Assembly (NCBI RefSeq): GCF_000427865.1
Contig: NZ_ATYV01000022.1
Coordinates: 1 to 51,070, forward strand
Length of the DNA stretch: 51,070 nt
From: Corynebacterium sputi DSM 45148
Lineage (GTDB): Bacteria > Actinomycetota > Actinomycetes > Mycobacteriales > Mycobacteriaceae
Reading direction: 5' to 3'
Position numbers and translations under genes: made by a program. Of the stretch, positions 15,989 to 26,039 are shown one piece after another. The notes beneath the pieces are model-generated. The model saw only the letters and a list, made by a program, of their open reading frames with translations. It ran no database searches and was not told where the DNA came from. How positions within the stretch are numbered: position 1 is the first letter of the stretch; each line of letters begins with the position of its first letter.

Positions 15989-16552
15989 TTAGGAGCGCTC
16001 AGGCCCGTCACCATTGTCCGGGGAGTCCGGGGGCGTGAGGAAGTCTGCTGCGTCAACGGAATCGAGGAACTGCATGAACTCGTCGACCGATTGCTGCTGT
16101 GCCTCACCTTCGGCCACGTCGTCGTCGCGATTCTCAAAGGCAGACGCCGGCACGGAGGCCGTGTCGATGATCTGCTGATCGATCAGGATCGGTGCCTCAG
16201 TCTCGGCACACACAGCCACAGCCTCGGAAACCCGCATGTCCAGGTCGATTTCATCACCGTCACCGACATTCGCGATGATCAGCGAAGCGATAAACACACC
16301 CTCATGACAGCCAGTGATCTCCATCCGGTCGATGGTTCCGCCGAGGCGTTCGACCAAGTCAGTCAAAGCCTCGGCTCCGCCTGGCCGCCGAACCGAATCA
16401 CCGGTTCCATCGACAAACTTCATAGAGTCCGCCGGCGACAACCAAATCGGGATCAGCCGGTCTGCCTCTGGGGAGTGGAGGAGCAAAACAGGGTCCCCCG
16501 CGGGAGCGTGGAAGAAGATTCCGCGTACGTCGACTTCAACGAGAATATCCAT
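15989..16552 (-). CDS. Bifunctional nuclease / DUF151 domain protein
   Basis: The 187-aa cytosolic protein starts MDILVEVDVRGIFF and carries the DUF151 core through about residue 130, including PIWLSPADSMKFVDG, RMEITGCHEGVFIASLIIAN and DMRVSEAVAVCAE (each family-typical). The last 55 residues form an acidic, Asp/Glu/Gln-rich tail. DUF151 proteins include plant bifunctional nucleases; nuclease activity of the actinobacterial members (Rv1829 type) is not established to my knowledge. It lies between the two MerR genes, 14 bases after ftsR. A GGGA ribosome-binding site precedes the ATG. The conserved neighbourhood with odhI suggests shared regulation. Confidence 0.85.
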   Translation of the reverse strand: MDILVEVDVRGIFFHAPAGDPVLLLHSPEADRLIPIWLSPADSMKFVDGTGDSVRRPGGAEALTDLVERLGGTIDRMEITGCHEGVFIASLIIANVGDGDEIDLDMRVSEAVAVCAETEAPILIDQQIIDTASVPASAFENRDDDVAEGEAQQQSVDEFMQFLDSVDAADFLTPPDSPDNGDGPERS

Positions 16553-16566
16553 TGTCGATCCCTTCG

Positions 16567-17274
16567 CTATCCGATGTCCCTGTTGACCTGACGTTTCACG
16601 AGCACACCATGCAGGCTAACCATCATGGCCGTCATGTCTCGCATCATTTCCTCGGCCTTCTGCTTGGCGTCATCTTTTCCAGACTTCGCCGTAGGAGCAG
16701 CCGCACGACCGATGATGTCAGCTTCCCGCGAGGCCGCTTGCAGAACCGATTTAAGGTGCCTGGAGTCGATACCGTACACCCGAAGCTGGCCGGCGGTGTG
16801 CGCGATCATCACGCTGTCGGCATCGAACTCGCCATAGGCGTCCGACACCAGCAATCCTGCCTTCTCCAGTTCGCTGACGTAGTTCTCATCAATGTTGGCC
16901 TCAGTGGCTAAACGAGAACGAGTCATGCGGGTGTCGGAGAGAGGTCGGAACTGCTCTGCGCTGACCAGTGGTGTCACCGCAGAACCACCCAAGGACTGAC
17001 TTTCGAGCTGTTCCTTAATCACCTTCAAAGGAAGGTAGTTGTCCCGCTGCAACGTAAGGATGTACCGCAGACGACTGACATCAGACTGGGTGTACTTGCG
17101 GTACCCGGAGCTAGTCCGAGCGGGAAAGACCAGTTCCTCAGACTCGAGGAAACGGATCTTCGACACAGTAATCTCAGGAAATTCCTGCTGAAGGTCCTTG
17201 AGAACCGCGCCGATCGTCATCGTACGACCCCGTGATGGGGCCGGCGATGGACGTTCAGATGGTACAGCGGCCAC
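16567..17274 (-). CDS. ftsR: MerR-family regulator FtsR
   Basis: This 235-aa regulator follows odhI after five bases, the same arrangement as C. glutamicum FtsR, a reported activator of ftsZ expression (Rv1828 in M. tuberculosis). The winged helix spans about residues 19-90: TIGAVLKDLQQEFP, ITVSKIRFLESEELVFPART and SGYRKYTQSDVSRLRYILTLQ (last motif trimmed to YRKYTQSDVSRLRYIL). The long C-terminal half has no metal-binding cysteines and ends in a helix rich in K, E and M, probably for dimerisation. The annotated start is GTG 17274; ATG 17220, giving a 217-aa protein beginning MTIGAVL, is equally possible. Identification rests on synteny plus motif. Confidence 0.85.
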   Translation of the reverse strand: MAAVPSERPSPAPSRGRTMTIGAVLKDLQQEFPEITVSKIRFLESEELVFPARTSSGYRKYTQSDVSRLRYILTLQRDNYLPLKVIKEQLESQSLGGSAVTPLVSAEQFRPLSDTRMTRSRLATEANIDENYVSELEKAGLLVSDAYGEFDADSVMIAHTAGQLRVYGIDSRHLKSVLQAASREADIIGRAAAPTAKSGKDDAKQKAEEMMRDMTAMMVSLHGVLVKRQVNRDIG

Positions 17275-17279
17275 TGTGT

Positions 17280-17717
17280 TTACTCAGCGGAGGTTGCACC
17301 GGTGAGGAACACCAGACGGAACTTGCCGATCTGAACTTCGTCACCGTTGCTCAGGACGGCGGAGTTCTTCGGCTCGCGGTTCACATAGGTACCATTCAGG
17401 GATCCCACATCCACAACCTCAAAGGAGTCCTCGTTAATACGGAACTCTGCGTGGCGACGCGAGACAGTGACGTCATCAAGGAAAATGTCGCTGTCAGGGT
17501 GGCGACCAGAGGTCGTCACGGCCTGGTCCAGAAGGAAACGGGAACCGGCATTCGGTCCACGCTTCACGACCAGCAGCGCCGCGCCCTCGGGCAGACCCTC
17601 GACACCGGAGATAGCGGGCTCCGCTACGGCGCCAGACTCCATTTCCTTGAGCAGGTCGGCGCGAAAGACCGAGGTGGTTTCAACCGAGGCCTCGGGCTTG
17701 CCGGTGTTTTCGCTCAT
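17280..17717 (-). CDS. odhI: FHA-domain regulator of 2-oxoglutarate dehydrogenase (OdhI/GarA)
   Basis: This is a 145-aa cytosolic phospho-switch. Unphosphorylated OdhI inhibits the E1 subunit of 2-oxoglutarate dehydrogenase, and phosphorylation by serine/threonine kinases releases it. The conserved N-terminal site ETTSVFR is present with Thr14 and Thr15, the residues used by PknG and by PknA/PknB in C. glutamicum. The FHA domain spans residues 48-140, with GR (71-72), SRRH (86-89) and NGT (108-110), the phosphothreonine-binding loops. The start has a strong GGAGG nine bases upstream. The kinases are not in this window. Confidence 0.97.
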   Translation of the reverse strand: MSENTGKPEASVETTSVFRADLLKEMESGAVAEPAISGVEGLPEGAALLVVKRGPNAGSRFLLDQAVTTSGRHPDSDIFLDDVTVSRRHAEFRINEDSFEVVDVGSLNGTYVNREPKNSAVLSNGDEVQIGKFRLVFLTGATSAE

Positions 17718-17761
17718 TTGTCCATTCCTCCGGGATATTGATACGTACGGATTCCTTATGA

Positions 17762-17767
17762 ATCATA
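17762..17767 (-). promoter_or_regulatory. Putative -10 box for the odhI-ftsR operon
   Basis: TATGAT on the minus strand, about 45 bases before the odhI start, downstream of the G-rich hairpin that may end secA2. The leader would contain the GGAGG site. No good -35 element is visible. Confidence 0.4.
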
Positions 17768-17891
17768 GCCCCCCAAGGCGGGGCCTGAGGGACGCAACTC
17801 CCCGTTATGCCGCTTCATCTGAGTCCGTGTTCACGAAGCCCGTTCATGACCTGCACGAAGACAAATGAATGTGATGAAAATGTGACTTAGC

Positions 17892-20156
17892 TTAACGGAA
17901 CATCTCAGCGATTGAGCCGATGCTGGAGCCTCCGGAGAGCGGATTGTCGTTGACCATGTACGTCCACGTCGACGTCGGTCGGCCGAGTCCCTCAGCTTCG
18001 AAGTCGACACCTTCCGGGGTCACTGCGACGCTCAGGAAGCTCTCGACGGACTTCCCCACCGCATCAGACGCAAGCGACTTAAAGGCTGCAATGGCCGCAC
18101 GGTGGAACTCATCAATGGGGCTTTCCTTAGCCAAAGCTCGCAGGTGCACTGACTCTCGCAGATCGTCGAGGTCCGCCAAATGCTCGGACCAGCCGCGATC
18201 GAGGTGGTGCAACATAATTCTGCGCGCAGCAGCAACGCCTGCCTCACGACCGGCGATTCGCTCGATCTCTGCGGCTCTATCCGGGGCCTTCTCTGACAGC
18301 TCCTCCCAGGCCAACTCTGTGGTCAGCAGTCGCTCTCGACGCTCGTCCAGAATCTCCCTCTGGTCGCCGATCAACTTGTTGTACTTCCACGTCGTCGCAT
18401 GGATGGACAACATCGTCGACTCAGTCACGCGCTGTGCCCGATCGATGAAGTCGACAGCACGTCGGCTCTCAATCCGGCCATCCTCACCTGGCTGCACCAC
18501 CAGTTCCTCACCGGCGCCGCCTTCTTGTACCACGTCGTCGTCAAGCGCGACGATGAATACAGAAGACCCGGGGTCGCCCTGGCGACCGGCACGGCCGCGG
18601 AGCTGGCCGTCGAGACGCGAAGAACGGTGCCGACCGGTACCGATCACGCACAGCCCACCTAGATCCACAACCTGGTTACGGGCCGATTCATCGGCCCCGC
18701 CAAGCCGGATATCCGTCCCACGTCCGGCCATCTGGGTCGACACGGTCACGCGGCCGGGAGCGCCGGCCTGAGCAATGACTGCGGCCTCCAACTCATCATT
18801 CTTCGCATTGAGCACTGCCGGGGTGACTCCCCTGATCTCTAGATCAGACGCCAACCGCTCGGACTCCGCGACGTCTCTGGTTCCAACCAGCACCGGGCGG
18901 CCAGTCCCGTTCACACGAACAATCTCGTCGATCACTGCTTGGTGAGCGTCATCACTGGTGGCGTACACGCGATCGGTTTCGTCCACGCGAATTCGCGGTA
19001 CGTTCGGCTCGATGACAGAAACCTTGAGCCCATAGAATTCGCGGAGCTGATCGCCTGCTTTCACGGCAGTACCGGTCATGCCGCAGGTGATCGGGTACCG
19101 ACCCATGAGCTGCTGGATGGTCAGCGAATCCAAGACGCGACCGCCCTCGGAGACGTCAAGACCTTCTTTCGCTTCAACCGCAGCCTGTAGTCCATCTGGC
19201 CATCGCTGCAGGTCCGCGACACGGCCGCGGGAACCGTCGACAAGCGCAACTTTGCCGTCTCGGACGATGTAGTCTACGTCGCGAAGCAGCAGTTCACGGG
19301 CGTGCAGCGCGACGTTAACCTGGGCCAGGGTGGTTCCCACATGCTCTGCGTCGTACAGCGAGCCAATACCAAGGATCCGCTCCACACGCCGGGCTCCGGT
19401 CTCAGTGAGGAAGACATTCCGGCGTCCCTCATCGACCGTGTAGTCCTCACCCTTCTGCAAACGTCGAATCACATCGGTGATGTGGCCGGTCGGGGCGCTG
19501 CCAGGCTCTGCACCAGCAAGCACCAAAGGAACCAGCGCTTCGTCGACGAGCGCCGAGTCAGCCTCATCGACAATCGCCACCCGAGCCGGAGACATCACGC
19601 GCTCTGAGACGTCGAGGACACCTCGATCACGCAGGACGTCGAAGCCCAACTCGTTGACCGCCACGAAGACAACGTCACAGGCATAGGCCTTGCGGCGAGT
19701 CTCCGGCTCATCCAGATCGTCGATAGAGCCAACGGTCAGATCCAGCGCACGAAACAGCGGGCCCATCCACTCGGCATCACGGCCTGCCAGGTACGAGTTC
19801 ACCGTGATGTTGTGCACGCGGTCGCCACGCAGCGCATAGCCTGCCGCAGCCAGTGCACCGGAAAGAGTCTTGCCCTCACCGGTTGCCATCTCCACAACGT
19901 CGCCCTCAAGCAACTGGAGTGCGCCCTGCAACTGAACATCGAACGGCCGCAATCCGATGGTGCGCTGAGCAACCTCACGGAGGATCGCCAGAAGCGCTGT
20001 GGTGTCGTCCTTTTGCTCCCGGGCAAGCGCTGAGAGCTCAGGAAGTCCGACCTCCCGCATCTGCGCCTCCAGGTCGGCAGCCTGGGAAACGAGCGCCACT
20101 CCACGCTTCTGGTCGCGGCTCTGCTTACCGCCGAGAGCCTTCCAGAACCAATTCAT
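17892..20156 (-). CDS. secA2: Accessory Sec ATPase SecA2
   Basis: The 754-aa ATPase is shorter than SecA1 (usually above 840 aa) and lacks its C-terminal zinc/SecB tail, as expected for actinobacterial SecA2. Visible motifs are Walker A region MATGEGKTLSGAL, IVDEADSALVDEALVPL, GMTGTAVKAGDQLREFYG, STQMAGRGTDIRLGG and GQLRGRAGRQGDPGSS, with the helical wing ending SIAEMFR. It drives export of a small set of proteins at the membrane. The start is MNWFWKALGG at 20156 by family comparison; the longer open frame upstream is not homologous. It is upstream of odhI on the same strand, separated by 174 bp, as in C. glutamicum. Confidence 0.95.
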   Translation of the reverse strand: MNWFWKALGGKQSRDQKRGVALVSQAADLEAQMREVGLPELSALAREQKDDTTALLAILREVAQRTIGLRPFDVQLQGALQLLEGDVVEMATGEGKTLSGALAAAGYALRGDRVHNITVNSYLAGRDAEWMGPLFRALDLTVGSIDDLDEPETRRKAYACDVVFVAVNELGFDVLRDRGVLDVSERVMSPARVAIVDEADSALVDEALVPLVLAGAEPGSAPTGHITDVIRRLQKGEDYTVDEGRRNVFLTETGARRVERILGIGSLYDAEHVGTTLAQVNVALHARELLLRDVDYIVRDGKVALVDGSRGRVADLQRWPDGLQAAVEAKEGLDVSEGGRVLDSLTIQQLMGRYPITCGMTGTAVKAGDQLREFYGLKVSVIEPNVPRIRVDETDRVYATSDDAHQAVIDEIVRVNGTGRPVLVGTRDVAESERLASDLEIRGVTPAVLNAKNDELEAAVIAQAGAPGRVTVSTQMAGRGTDIRLGGADESARNQVVDLGGLCVIGTGRHRSSRLDGQLRGRAGRQGDPGSSVFIVALDDDVVQEGGAGEELVVQPGEDGRIESRRAVDFIDRAQRVTESTMLSIHATTWKYNKLIGDQREILDERRERLLTTELAWEELSEKAPDRAAEIERIAGREAGVAAARRIMLHHLDRGWSEHLADLDDLRESVHLRALAKESPIDEFHRAAIAAFKSLASDAVGKSVESFLSVAVTPEGVDFEAEGLGRPTSTWTYMVNDNPLSGGSSIGSIAEMFR

Positions 20157-20310
20157 GCCAGCCACGGAACCTTCTTCCACCTGGGTGTACCGAGCATGTG
20201 CCCGGATCAATTTCAACCAGTCAAGACTAACGCACCTGAGCATCCAGCTGTTCTGGCAAAGTTTGAGGTGTTCTACGGCACAACCGTGAAAGCACTGCGA
20301 AAGGAAAACC

Positions 20311-20781
20311 ATGACCGAGTTCATCCCCACCGCCGACCTAGTCGACGAGATCGGTGACGACGTGCGTTCCTGCGACCTCCAGTTCCGTGATATCGGTGGC
20401 TCAGTGGAGTTCCACGGCCCCGTCACCACGGTTCGCTGTTTCCAGGACAACGCTCTGCTGAAGTCGATTCTCTCCGAGCCCTCTGACGGGGGCGTACTGG
20501 TCATCGACGGCGAAGGTTCTTTGCACACAGCCCTGGTCGGCGACGTTATTGCGGGTCTGGGCAAAGACAATGGTTGGGCCGGTGTGATCGTTAACGGCGC
20601 CGTCCGAGACTCCAAGCTCATTGGTGAGATGGACTTTGGATGCAAGGCGCTCGGCACCAATCCGCGAAAGTCTTCCAAGACCGGTGACGGCGAGCGGGAT
20701 GTCACCGTCATGCTCGGCGGCGTCACCTTGTCCACCGGCGACTACGTCTACGCAGACTCCGACGGAATCGTGGTCCGCTGA
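20311..20781 (+). CDS. rraA: RraA-family protein (RNase E inhibitor-like / HMG aldolase fold)
   Basis: The 156-aa protein matches RraA over its full length: [15 protein letters not shown] at the start, [43 protein letters not shown] (the last read as [13 protein letters not shown] and [10 protein letters not shown]) and a C-terminal [11 protein letters not shown]. RraA inhibits RNase E in E. coli, and several relatives are 4-hydroxy-4-methyl-2-oxoglutarate or oxaloacetate aldolases; R in NGAVRD and the following D fit the aldolase site. Which activity applies here is not decided by sequence. AAAGGA lies about six bases before the ATG. It is the first gene of a three-gene overlapping set. Confidence 0.9.
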   Translation: MTEFIPTADLVDEIGDDVRSCDLQFRDIGGSVEFHGPVTTVRCFQDNALLKSILSEPSDGGVLVIDGEGSLHTALVGDVIAGLGKDNGWAGVIVNGAVRDSKLIGEMDFGCKALGTNPRKSSKTGDGERDVTVMLGGVTLSTGDYVYADSDGIVVR

Positions 20782-21182
20782 TGCGTATCGGCATGACCAG
20801 TATCTTCGTGCCCGATCAGCGCGCGGCTGCGGACTTTTACGTCGATGTGCTCGGTTTTCAGAAGAAGCATGACATTCCGTTCGGTGGCGACACTTATTGG
20901 ATGACCGTCGTGTCCCCGGACGATCCGGACGGCACCGAGATTGTCTTGGAGCCGGACAACCACCCGGCCGTCGGCCCCTTCAAGGAGGCCCTCTTCAATG
21001 ACGGCATCCCGATGAACAGCTTCGAAGTTGATGACGTCCGTGCCGAATTCGATCGACTCAGCGTTCTCGGCGTCCGTTTCACCGTCGAGCCCCAAGAGAT
21101 GCCGGGGCTCATTCGAGCTGTCTTCGACGACTCCTTCGGCAACCTTCTTCAGATTCACCAGTCCACGGAGGCGCCTGCATGA
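20781..21182 (+). CDS. VOC-family (glyoxalase/dioxygenase superfamily) protein
   Basis: This 133-aa cytosolic protein has two beta-alpha-beta-beta-beta modules. The first holds FVPDQRAAADFYVDVLGFQ and TEIVLEPDNHP; the second holds FEVDDVRAEFDRLSVLGVRF and FDDSFGNLLQIHQ. The likely metal ligands are the Glu of the EIVLE strand and the His or Glu near the C-terminus (LQIHQ), as in many VOC enzymes. Its start overlaps the rraA stop by one base (TGATG), so expression is coupled. The substrate is unknown. Confidence 0.85.
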   Translation: MRIGMTSIFVPDQRAAADFYVDVLGFQKKHDIPFGGDTYWMTVVSPDDPDGTEIVLEPDNHPAVGPFKEALFNDGIPMNSFEVDDVRAEFDRLSVLGVRFTVEPQEMPGLIRAVFDDSFGNLLQIHQSTEAPA

Positions 21183-21976
21183 CCCACCCCATTGAGACGC
21201 TTTACGACGTCTCCCGCACCGACCGCACCGCCACCGCCTCAACCCGACCTGAGTGGGGAAACATGGTGGGCCCGTTCGGCGGCGCGACAGTAGCGACGGT
21301 CCTCAACATCATTCAGACGGATCCTGAGGCCTTCGGCCGACCTGCGTCGCTGACTCTCAACTTCGCAGCACCACTGGCTGATGGCGAGTACACGGTCGAC
21401 TACGCCCCGGTGCGGACCAATCGGACCAACCAGCACTGGACTGCCACGATCACCCAGGACGGGAAGGTCTGCGCCACGGCAACTGCGTTGTTCGCAGTAG
21501 AGCGCGACACTTTGTCGACCATCGAGGCCTCTCCCCCGCAAGTGCCGGGTCCGGAGGACCTTCAGGTGGCACCGTTCCCGCCAGTATTGGCGTGGGCCGG
21601 CAACTACGAAATGCGTTTCGCTGACGGAATCGTTCCCGGTCCGGAGGGAACCACGGGAGGATCCACCGTTTCGACGTATTGGCTGCGCCAGTCGATCGAA
21701 CGCCACTGGGACTACCCATCACTCGGTGCCGCTGCAGACACCTTCTTCCCCCGCGTGTACATCCGCGCGGGAGCGGGCGTTCCTGCAGGAACGGTCACGA
21801 TGACGCTGTACTTCCACGCTTCACCTGACGAAATCACAGCGCTAGGACCCGACTTGCTGTGCACCGCAGAGGCTTCCCGGTTCCACAACGGTCTTGGTGA
21901 CCAGACGGCCAGAATCTGGAGCGCTGACGGCAATCTGCTGGTCAGCTCCCACCAGATGATCTATTTCAAGGGTTAG
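21179..21976 (+). CDS. Double-hotdog acyl-CoA thioesterase (TesB-like)
   Basis: The 265-aa protein has two hotdog domains. The first includes GNMVGPFGGATVATVLNIIQ and SLTLNFAAPLADGEYTVDY, both typical of TesB-like thioesterases; the second ends TARIWSADGNLLVSSHQMIYFKG (seen as IWSADGNLLVSSHQM). The predicted role is hydrolysis of acyl-CoA in lipid turnover. The ATG overlaps the VOC stop codon by four bases (ATGA). An inverted repeat follows the stop codon at 21990-22022. Confidence 0.85.
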   Translation: MTHPIETLYDVSRTDRTATASTRPEWGNMVGPFGGATVATVLNIIQTDPEAFGRPASLTLNFAAPLADGEYTVDYAPVRTNRTNQHWTATITQDGKVCATATALFAVERDTLSTIEASPPQVPGPEDLQVAPFPPVLAWAGNYEMRFADGIVPGPEGTTGGSTVSTYWLRQSIERHWDYPSLGAAADTFFPRVYIRAGAGVPAGTVTMTLYFHASPDEITALGPDLLCTAEASRFHNGLGDQTARIWSADGNLLVSSHQMIYFKG

Positions 21977-21989
21977 CGGATTCAGGTCG

Positions 21990-22022
21990 GCTCTCAGTAT
22001 GTCTGGTCGGCGTACTGAGAGC
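21990..22022. terminator. Hairpin between convergent thioesterase and arr genes
   Basis: GCTCTCAGTA (21990-21999) pairs perfectly with TACTGAGAGC (22013-22022) around a 13-base loop. It sits between two convergent genes. There is no T run. Confidence 0.6.
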
Positions 22023-22052
22023 ACCGCCCCACCACCGCCCGTGCTGGGCGCC

Positions 22053-22463
22053 TCAGTTGATGATCTCGGCAGTGGGGTCAGTGCGAATCGCTGCGATACG
22101 CCCACGCCACTCCTGCAGGGCTTCTGAGGTGAGTCGAGTCCAGTCCTGCACTTCCCGAATCACTCGAATGGGCTCGGTGCTGCGGTACGAGCGAGTGGGA
22201 TTGCCCGGGAACTTCTTGCCGGTGACGTTCGGGTCATCTTCGAAGGACCCGGTGGGTTCGACTTCATAAACGTGCGGTGAGCCGTCGACAGCGGCTATCT
22301 CTGCGGCGAGGCCAGCACCTGCAGGCAGCGCAGTGAAGTAGATGTGGTTGATGATGACCTCGGGCCGGTAATTCGACCGGTGCCCAGAGGTCAACAGATC
22401 CCCTGGACTCAATTCCGCCTTTGTCCCGTGAAAAAAGGGACCGCGATCAGGTGTCTCACTCAT
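22053..22463 (-). CDS. arr: Rifamycin ADP-ribosyltransferase
   Basis: The 136-aa enzyme transfers ADP-ribose from NAD+ to the C23 hydroxyl of rifamycins and inactivates them. Family signatures are GPFFHGTK, SNYRPEVIINHIYFTAL, VYEVEPTGSFEDDPNVT and KKFPGNPTRSYRS. The three residues implicated in M. smegmatis Arr (His19, Tyr49, Asp84) align with His12, Tyr42 and Asp77 here, so the enzyme looks active. Length matches chromosomal Arr proteins. There is no ribosome-binding site; TATACT six bases before the ATG implies a leaderless mRNA. No integron, transposon or integrase flanks it, so it appears to be a resident gene. Confidence 0.95.
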   Translation of the reverse strand: MSETPDRGPFFHGTKAELSPGDLLTSGHRSNYRPEVIINHIYFTALPAGAGLAAEIAAVDGSPHVYEVEPTGSFEDDPNVTGKKFPGNPTRSYRSTEPIRVIREVQDWTRLTSEALQEWRGRIAAIRTDPTAEIIN

Positions 22464-22469
22464 TGCGGC

Positions 22470-22492
22470 AGTATAAGCCTGAAAGTGCAGGC
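22470..22492 (-). promoter_or_regulatory. Leaderless arr promoter with a palindrome in the spacer
   Basis: On the minus strand TATACT (22475-22470) ends six bases before the arr ATG. Directly upstream, at 22477-22492, GCCTG and CAGGC flank six bases as an inverted repeat, inside the region where the -35/-10 spacer would be. A repressor bound there would block the promoter. No regulator gene is adjacent. Confidence 0.45.
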
Positions 22493-22500
22493 ATGAGTAT

Positions 22501-22537
22501 GGCCCGCACCTAATTCCATTGGAATCAGGCACGGGCC
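22501..22537 (-). terminator. Terminator of tRNA-Pro
   Basis: Read as minus-strand RNA, 22537-22501 forms a 17-bp stem with a three-base loop and no unpaired position: two G-U wobbles lie near the middle and one nearer the loop. The complementary strand would instead have three mismatches, so the hairpin is built for minus-strand transcription, that is, for the tRNA gene just upstream. No long T run follows. Confidence 0.7.
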
Positions 22538-22540
22538 AGA

Positions 22541-22617
22541 TGGTCGGACTGACAGGATTTGAACCTGCGACCCCCTCACCCCCAGTGAGGTGCGCTACCA
22601 AGCTGCGCCACAGTCCG
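22541..22617 (-). tRNA. tRNA-Pro (anticodon GGG), CCA encoded
   Basis: The reverse complement folds as a cloverleaf. The acceptor stem is CGGACTG with CAGTCCG, and the D arm contains GCGCAGCTTGGTAGCGC. The anticodon stem is CCTCA/TGAGG with loop CTGGGGG, placing GGG at positions 34-36 after U33. The T arm contains GCAGGTTCAAATCCTGTC. The 3' end carries A plus an encoded CCA (22541-22543). The gene decodes CCC and CCU proline codons. Confidence 0.97.
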
Positions 22618-22641
22618 CCGCTGCCTTTCGGCAACTTCCAC

Positions 22642-22647
22642 AGGTTA
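22642..22647 (-). promoter_or_regulatory. Putative -10 box for tRNA-Pro
   Basis: TAACCT on the minus strand, about 25 bases before the mature tRNA 5' end, just downstream of the 26-bp palindrome. No recognisable -35 element was found. Confidence 0.3.
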
Positions 22648-22652
22648 CATCA

Positions 22653-22678
22653 TGGTGATTCGCCTAGGCGAATCACCA
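22653..22678. terminator. Perfect 26-bp palindrome, likely terminator of the PASTA gene
   Basis: Positions 22653-22678 are a perfect palindrome centred on CCTAGG, with arms TGGTGATTCGCC and its exact complement. It lies 21 bases after the PASTA-gene stop codon and just before tRNA-Pro. Because it is perfect there is no free loop; it could be a terminator, a protein-binding site for the tRNA promoter, or both. Confidence 0.55.
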
Positions 22679-22699
22679 GGTCAACCATAAAAAGAGCGG

Positions 22700-23641
22700 T
22701 TAACGGAGGGTAATCGTCACCGGTGTGTCGGTGGCGACTCCCGAACCTGAAGGCGGGTCGATCTGGGCGACCGAGCCGGTCACAGACTCCAGGGAGTAGC
22801 TCACCGGTGCGCCATTGGCGTCAACAACGCTGACGTTGGAGAAACCCAACCGGCGCAGGTTCAACTCCACCTCGGCCGGGGACTTGCCGGCAGCCTCGGG
22901 GATGACCTGCTCGATGACCTCAGCGCCCGGGAGACCCGGGATGCTCGGCGGATCCTCACGGAGGTTATCCAGCTCCTGGCGCAGGCGATCCATCTCGCCC
23001 TCAATCGGACTCGGCGCATTCGGATCGACAGTCTCCTCGGGAGGCGGCGCCTCGGTGGTGGTCTCCACCGGGGCGGCGGGCTCTGGGGAATCGTTTCCGG
23101 AACCCACGAAGAACCAGATGAGCAGACCGATGATGATCACCGCAGCAACAATGCCGATGATGCCCTTGGCCGAAAGACCCTTGACAACACCAGCGGCGCC
23201 ACCGCCGTTGCCGGCGGGCTCAGGCTGCTGCTGGTACGGAGGCTGCTGCGGAGGGTATCCCCCTCCTGCTGCACCCGTCGCCGCGGCATTTGAGCCCGTC
23301 GGCGCGAAATCAGAGTCGCTGTAGCCTTGCTCGTCTCCGCTTAGCGGGGCCCAGTACTGACCTCCCTGGCCGCCTTGGTTAGGGGTCGGAGGCTGATCTG
23401 CAGCAGACGTCCCGGTGTTGCCCCATGCGGAGTTATCACCGAAGAACTGCGTCTCTTGGTCGCCGTTCTGTGGTCCACCGAAGAAATGGGTGGCCTCGTC
23501 GTCGCCGGGACGGCTATCGCCACCGATGAATTCCGTCGCGGCATCGTCGTTCGACTTTCCCGAGGAGTCTGCCGCGCCGAAATAGCGCGTTGCCTCATCG
23601 TCATCGCCGAACGAACCTTCACCAAATCGTTGATTCGCCAA
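22700..23641 (-). CDS. Single-pass membrane protein with C-terminal PASTA-like domain and Thr repeats
   Basis: The 313-aa protein has three parts. Residues 1-155 are cytosolic and of low complexity, with four repeats ATRYFG (17-22), ATEFIG (35-40), ATHFFG (50-55) and ETQFFG (63-68) in acidic surroundings, then a Gln/Pro/Gly-rich stretch. A transmembrane helix spans about 160-179. Outside are a Pro/Glu/Thr-rich linker, a short helical stretch DRLRQELDNLRED and a PASTA-like domain (about 245-313). PASTA domains bind muropeptides or lipid II, usually on serine/threonine kinases, but no kinase domain is present. The start codon is TTG, supported by AGGGAG nine bases upstream. The function is unknown; a cell-wall sensor or kinase substrate is inferred. 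Confidence 0.75.
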   Translation of the reverse strand: MANQRFGEGSFGDDDEATRYFGAADSSGKSNDDAATEFIGGDSRPGDDEATHFFGGPQNGDQETQFFGDNSAWGNTGTSAADQPPTPNQGGQGGQYWAPLSGDEQGYSDSDFAPTGSNAAATGAAGGGYPPQQPPYQQQPEPAGNGGGAAGVVKGLSAKGIIGIVAAVIIIGLLIWFFVGSGNDSPEPAAPVETTTEAPPPEETVDPNAPSPIEGEMDRLRQELDNLREDPPSIPGLPGAEVIEQVIPEAAGKSPAEVELNLRRLGFSNVSVVDANGAPVSYSLESVTGSVAQIDPPSGSGVATDTPVTITLR

Positions 23642-23763
23642 GATTCACTCCCTGTCTGGATCTCCCCCGGTACATATTCAGAAGTACCTCACTGTGCACG
23701 ACCAGGGACAGACTTGCAATGCCCCGTGGCCGACTTGTTACCGAGGGGCTTTCACCATCTTCC

Positions 23764-26010
<2,247 letters not shown>

Positions 26011-26039
26011 GGTCTCCTCCTGGAGATTGTTGGTGTCGG

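Noticed and set aside
17870..17885. GlxR-like site after secA2
   Set aside because: Two TGTGA elements are present but as direct repeats rather than the TGTGA-N6-TCACA palindrome, and the site lies at the 3' end of secA2.
20157..20735. N-terminal extension of secA2 to a 947-aa protein
   Set aside because: The extra part is Ser/Pro-rich without SecA similarity and overlaps the real plus-strand rraA gene; the family start is MNWFWKALGG.
22053..22617. Genomic island integrated at tRNA-Pro carrying arr
   Set aside because: No integrase, no duplicated tRNA 3' end was noticed, and composition does not change; xerD further right is the chromosomal dimer-resolution enzyme.
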